Of a stretch of 7,998 nt of DNA, positions 5,331 through 7,998 are shown one piece after another (the stretch's first letter is position 1; each line of letters opens with the position of its first letter). The stretch is taken from NCBI GenBank assembly GCA_030637365.1, contig DAOWGR010000192.1, positions 1 through 7,998 on the forward strand, written 5' to 3'. The stretch comes from Elusimicrobiota bacterium (lineage in GTDB: Bacteria > Elusimicrobiota > Elusimicrobia > Elusimicrobiales > UBA9959). The position numbers and the translations under genes are program-made. The notes below the pieces were generated by a model, which made no database searches, had not been told where the DNA came from, and saw nothing but the letters and a program-made list of their open reading frames with translations.

Positions 5331-7019
5331 ATGAAACCTCTAAAAAAATCCATCGCGAAAAAAGAAAATAAAGCCGCCCTGCTTTTTGAAAAAAACGCGA
5401 ATTCTTCAATAGCGGAACTTTCAAACATTTATTTATCCTCCGACGAAATTTCCATAAACGATATTTCGGACATGGTTCTAAAAAAAACGCAAGAGCTCAC
5501 AAAAAGCAAATTCGGCTTTGTCGGATATCTGGAGCCGGATACCGGACATATGATTATCCCGACTTTAACCAAAGAAATTTGGAACAAATGCCGGGTAAAA
5601 GAAAAATCACCGGTGTTTAAAAAATTCGGCGCCTCATGGGGATGGAAAAAACCGATCATTTCCAATAATCTTGCAAATGACCCCCGTTCAAAAGGATTTC
5701 CAAAAGGCCACATAAAACTAAAAAACTTCCTTTCGGCTCCGGCTGTTTTCAATAATAAATTTATCGGCATAGTCGCCATCGGAAATTGTGAAAAAGATTA
5801 TACGCGAACGGATTTGAATTATGTCAAAATGCTGGCCGATTTTTACGCGATCGCGCTGCATAGAAAATTTGAGGAAGATAAAATCAAAGAAAATGAAAAA
5901 AAACTGCTTTTTGAAAAAAACGCGAATTCTTCAATAGCGGAACTTTCAAATATTTATTTATCTTCCGATGAAATTTCCATAAATGATATTTCGGACATGG
6001 TTCTAAAAAAAGCGAAGGAACTTACAAAAAGCAAATTCGGCTTTGTCGGATATCTGGAGCCGGATACCGGACATATGATTATCCCGACTTTAACCAAAGA
6101 AATTTGGAGCAAATGCCGCATAAAAAAGAAGTCAATAATATTTAAAAAATTCGGCGGCTTATGGGGATGGGCCTTAAAAAATAAAAAACCAGTTATATCC
6201 AATGATGTTAAAAACGATCCTCGTTCGCTTGGCGCGCCCAAAGGCCATTTAAAAATAGAGAAATTCCTCGCGGTTCCGGCGATCTTCAACAATAAACTTA
6301 TCGGCATAATTTCCATAGCTAACGCTGAAAAAGATTATGCGCAAACGGATTTGAATTATGTCAAAATGCTGGCCGATTTTTGCGCTATCGCGCTGCATAG
6401 AAAATTTGAGGAAGATAAAATCAAAGAAAATGAAAAAACGCTTCAAACAATTTTTGATACGGCCACGGATATAATTTTGATAAAAAACATGAACCATAAG
6501 ATTGTAAAAGCGAACAATGCCTACACCGATTTTTTTAATATTCCGGTCAAAAAAATAATCGGAAAAACACCTTATGACATTTTTTCAAAAGAAGTGGCAA
6601 AAAAAATAATCCGGGAAGAAGAATTAGTGTTAAAACAAGGAAAAACCATCACTATAGATTCAATAAGAAAAACTCCCAAAGAAACAAAAATGATTAATAC
6701 CATAAAAACTCCAATGAAAAACAAAAAAGGAGAAATAACGGGTCTGCTCGCGATAATCAGAGATGTGACTGAGCTTAGAAAATTACAAGAAGAACTTATA
6801 TGCCGACAAGCCATTAAAGAAGCGGGGAAAATAACCGGCACAGTGGCTCATGATTTTAATAATATTCTTGCCGCGATTAGCGGCTATTCAACGCTTATGC
6901 TTGAAAATCTTGGAGATAAAAATCCGGTGCGCGTGGAAATTGAGGCAATTAAAAAAACCATTGAAAAAGCCGTTTCCATTACCAATAGGTTACAAAATAC
7001 CCACAAATCAAAAAACTAA
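5331..7019 (+). CDS. GAF-GAF-PAS-HisKA protein lacking the HATPase domain (truncated or specialised sensor kinase)
   Basis: Soluble protein of 562 residues with no membrane segment. Two tandem GAF units (17-191 and 192-370) carry signatures of a signalling GAF subfamily: FGFVGYLEPDTGHM, PTLTKEIW, WGW...KKPxISN, DPRS and KGH. A PAS domain follows (about 371-482; IFDTATDIILIKN ... GLLAIIRDVTELRKLQEEL). Then come the HisKA helices, with His507 in TGTVAHDFNNILAAISGYS and a second helix ending IEKAVSITNRLQNTHKS at residue 560. The protein stops there. The N, G1, F and G2 boxes of an ATPase domain are absent from the protein and from all rightward frames of the 180 bp that follow. It therefore should not autophosphorylate. 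It could accept phosphate as a histidine phosphotransfer protein, act as a phosphatase (the DxxN after His507 is kept), heterodimerise with a full kinase, or be a decayed gene. It lies 16 bp after the response regulator stop, has only a weak GAGA ribosome site, and is probably translationally coupled. Confidence 0.9.
   Translation: MKPLKKSIAKKENKAALLFEKNANSSIAELSNIYLSSDEISINDISDMVLKKTQELTKSKFGFVGYLEPDTGHMIIPTLTKEIWNKCRVKEKSPVFKKFGASWGWKKPIISNNLANDPRSKGFPKGHIKLKNFLSAPAVFNNKFIGIVAIGNCEKDYTRTDLNYVKMLADFYAIALHRKFEEDKIKENEKKLLFEKNANSSIAELSNIYLSSDEISINDISDMVLKKAKELTKSKFGFVGYLEPDTGHMIIPTLTKEIWSKCRIKKKSIIFKKFGGLWGWALKNKKPVISNDVKNDPRSLGAPKGHLKIEKFLAVPAIFNNKLIGIISIANAEKDYAQTDLNYVKMLADFCAIALHRKFEEDKIKENEKTLQTIFDTATDIILIKNMNHKIVKANNAYTDFFNIPVKKIIGKTPYDIFSKEVAKKIIREEELVLKQGKTITIDSIRKTPKETKMINTIKTPMKNKKGEITGLLAIIRDVTELRKLQEELICRQAIKEAGKITGTVAHDFNNILAAISGYSTLMLENLGDKNPVRVEIEAIKKTIEKAVSITNRLQNTHKSKN
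5379..5903 (+). repeat. Tandem GAF-encoding repeat, copy 1 (525 bp)
   Basis: The unit encodes residues 17-191 (LLFEKNANSS ... IKENEKK) and is followed immediately by copy 2. About the first 205 bp and last 100 bp are nearly identical to copy 2, including a run of roughly 80 bp without a difference; the middle is clearly diverged. Compared with copy 2, four codons are missing after WGW (Ala-Leu-Lys-Asn in copy 2). Confidence 0.95.
5904..6440 (+). repeat. Tandem GAF-encoding repeat, copy 2 (537 bp)
   Basis: Directly adjacent second unit encoding residues 192-370, in frame. It is 12 bp longer because it keeps the ALKN codons between GGLWGW and KKPVISN, which matches the usual form of this GAF subfamily as I recall it. 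Copy 2 is therefore probably the ancestral-like unit and copy 1 the variant. Confidence 0.95.
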
Positions 7020-7026
7020 AACGATA

Positions 7027-7038
7027 TATTGATCAATA
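7027..7038. repeat. 12-bp palindrome TATTGATCAATA downstream of the HisKA gene
   Basis: Perfect 12-bp palindrome 8 bp past the stop codon. Its ATTGA/TCAAT half-sites are the same as those of the palindrome at 4550-4559 but in the opposite arrangement. It may be a protein site, part of an RNA 3' structure, or chance. Confidence 0.4.
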
Positions 7039-7044
7039 GCGGGC

Positions 7045-7062
7045 GTTTCCCGCGCCGGAAAC
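7045..7062 (+). other. GC-rich hairpin after the HisKA gene
   Basis: GTTTCC (7045-7050) pairs with GGAAAC (7057-7062) around the loop CGCGCC. A competing stem GCGGG/CCCGC (7039-7043 with 7049-7053) overlaps it. No T run follows, so it is not a standard intrinsic terminator; it could protect the 3' end or assist factor-dependent termination. Confidence 0.4.
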
Positions 7063-7201
7063 AGGCTAAGAAATATTATGGAGAAAAATTAGCGGGCAAA
7101 AATAAAAGATCGGACTTTATGACACGGAGATTCCCGAGTACAAAACACCACTGATGAATAAAAGAGAGAAGGCAACTATGTATTGTAAACGCCACCAGCC
7201 T

Positions 7202-7960
7202 TCAACCTCTCCCCCTATCCTGCTTCACATATAAAATGGTTTTTATGCCTCTCTCCAATGTGAGAAGATTTATAGGCTTTGAAATATAATCAGCCGCGCC
7301 GGCTTTCAGACATTGCCTGCCTGTTTCGGCGTCCTCATTGCCCGTAACCATTATTATGGCGGCATTCCCATCAAATGACTTCAAATCTTTTAACACTTCC
7401 AAACCGCTTTTATCCGGCAAGCATATATCCAAAAGAACAAGATTAGGCTGATGCTTCTTATACATATTAAAACCGCTTAAGCCGTCAACCGCGGACAACA
7501 CCTTAAAATTTTTAGTTAAAAGAAATTTCTTCAACATTTTAACCATAAATTCCTCATCATCAACTATAAGAATCTCAGCAGCGTCTTTATTTTTTCCCCG
7601 ACTCTCGCCCAATATTTTCCCAACCTCCGCGATAACCCCGGATAAACCGTCCGCTTTGGAAAGAAAAACCGCGGCGCCATTCTTTAAATATTTTCTTGCG
7701 TCCTCGCCGGAATCATACGCGGTTAAAATTATTATGGGGATTTCAGGAGATATTTTTTTCATTTCGGAAAGAACTTGCGAACCCGTCATAGTGGGAATAT
7801 TTCTATCCAAAATAACCAAATCGGGTTTTGAATTTTTAAAAATCGACAAACCGTTTATTCCATCTTCCGACAATAAAATCTCATGGCCTTTTCCGGATAA
7901 AAAAACCGCGAGCGCTTTCCGCACCTCATCATTATCATCTATTATTAAAATTTTCGCCAT
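7202..7960 (-). CDS. Tandem receiver-domain protein (REC-REC), no output domain
   Basis: Cytoplasmic protein of 252 residues made of two CheY-like receivers joined by a short linker (about 118-128), with no DNA-binding, GGDEF or enzymatic domain. REC1 (about 2-117): acidic pair Asp8/Asp9, phospho-acceptor Asp52 in LDRNIP, Thr80 in LTAYD, Lys102 in FLSKAD. REC2 (about 129-246): Asp134/Asp135, Asp178 in LLDICLPDKSG, Thr206 in VTGNED, Lys228 in SKPIN. REC2 keeps the usual Lys-Pro pair; REC1 has Lys-Ala, so the loop that normally carries a cis-proline differs. Both should accept phosphate. Such proteins can serve as phosphate carriers or sinks, or as protein-binding switches. The start is ATG at 7960 with a weak GGAAA about 8 nt upstream; the promoter probably lies past the window edge. 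It is convergent with the HisKA operon. The partner kinase is not determined by sequence. Confidence 0.93.
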   Translation of the reverse strand: MAKILIIDDNDEVRKALAVFLSGKGHEILLSEDGINGLSIFKNSKPDLVILDRNIPTMTGSQVLSEMKKISPEIPIIILTAYDSGEDARKYLKNGAAVFLSKADGLSGVIAEVGKILGESRGKNKDAAEILIVDDEEFMVKMLKKFLLTKNFKVLSAVDGLSGFNMYKKHQPNLVLLDICLPDKSGLEVLKDLKSFDGNAAIIMVTGNEDAETGRQCLKAGAADYISKPINLLTLERGIKTILYVKQDRGRG

Positions 7961-7998
7961 TTCAAATTTTCCACAATTTTAAATTTACTTAAAAAACA

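Larger units (their letters stand above)
7020..7201. other. Convergent intergenic region, no supported gene
   Basis: These 182 bp separate the rightward HisKA protein from the leftward double receiver. I find no ATPase-domain remnant in the three + frames. The + frame in register with the upstream gene stays open for 44 codons past its TAA (to TGA at 7152-7154), but the translation resembles nothing I know. The region holds a 12-bp palindrome and a GC-rich hairpin, described separately, and no convincing U-tract terminator for either gene. Confidence 0.6.

Noticed and set aside
5429..5779. Antisense open frame over GAF copy 1, with a near-identical partner at 5954-6316 over GAF copy 2
   Set aside because: The pair looks like a conserved small protein family only because the underlying GAF DNA is duplicated; codon structure supports the + strand gene.
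7178..7234. 18-codon frame MYCKRHQPS... with a good-looking GAAGG site upstream
   Set aside because: Very short and overlapping the 3' end of the double-receiver gene. The MYCK start resembles the MQCK start of the regulator, but four residues are not evidence of a remnant.

Overview
The window reads as chromosomal DNA from an AT-rich bacterium with densely packed genes. The promoters look sigma70-like, the ribosome-binding sites are Shine-Dalgarno type, and recG is present. I cannot name the phylum. The mix of HDFNN-type histidine kinases, a DPRS/GWxLxN-type GAF domain and a group-1 (eukaryote-like) P5C dehydrogenase tail would fit an uncultured low-GC lineage such as Omnitrophota, Elusimicrobiota or a deltaproteobacterium-like group. 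This is inference only; no rRNA or other marker gene is present.

Layout from left to right: (1) the C-terminal 48 codons of a 1-pyrroline-5-carboxylate dehydrogenase on the + strand, followed by an intrinsic terminator. (2) A membrane hybrid histidine kinase on the - strand (4 TM - PAS - HisKA - HATPase - receiver) with its own near-consensus promoter. (3) recG on the - strand. (4) A divergent + strand pair: an OmpR/PhoB-type response regulator, then 16 bp later a GAF-GAF-PAS-HisKA protein that stops at the end of the dimerisation/phosphotransfer helices and has no ATPase domain. (5) About 180 bp of convergent intergenic DNA with a palindrome and a hairpin. (6) A - strand protein made only of two receiver domains.

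Apart from recG and the P5CDH tail, everything is His-Asp signalling. The cluster holds one complete kinase domain, four receiver domains (one attached to the kinase, one with a DNA-binding output, two fused without output) and one histidine phosphotransfer-like protein without a catalytic domain. The parts list would allow a multi-step His-Asp-His-Asp relay from hybrid kinase to the ATPase-less HisKA protein to the DNA-binding regulator. That wiring is a hypothesis from gene content and proximity, not something the sequence proves.

The most notable observations are the kinase-like protein without its ATPase domain, its tandem GAF duplication (near-identical at both ends, diverged in the middle), and symmetrical elements at the hybrid-kinase promoter and between the divergent recG/regulator promoters. 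I see no mobile element, CRISPR array or structural RNA gene.
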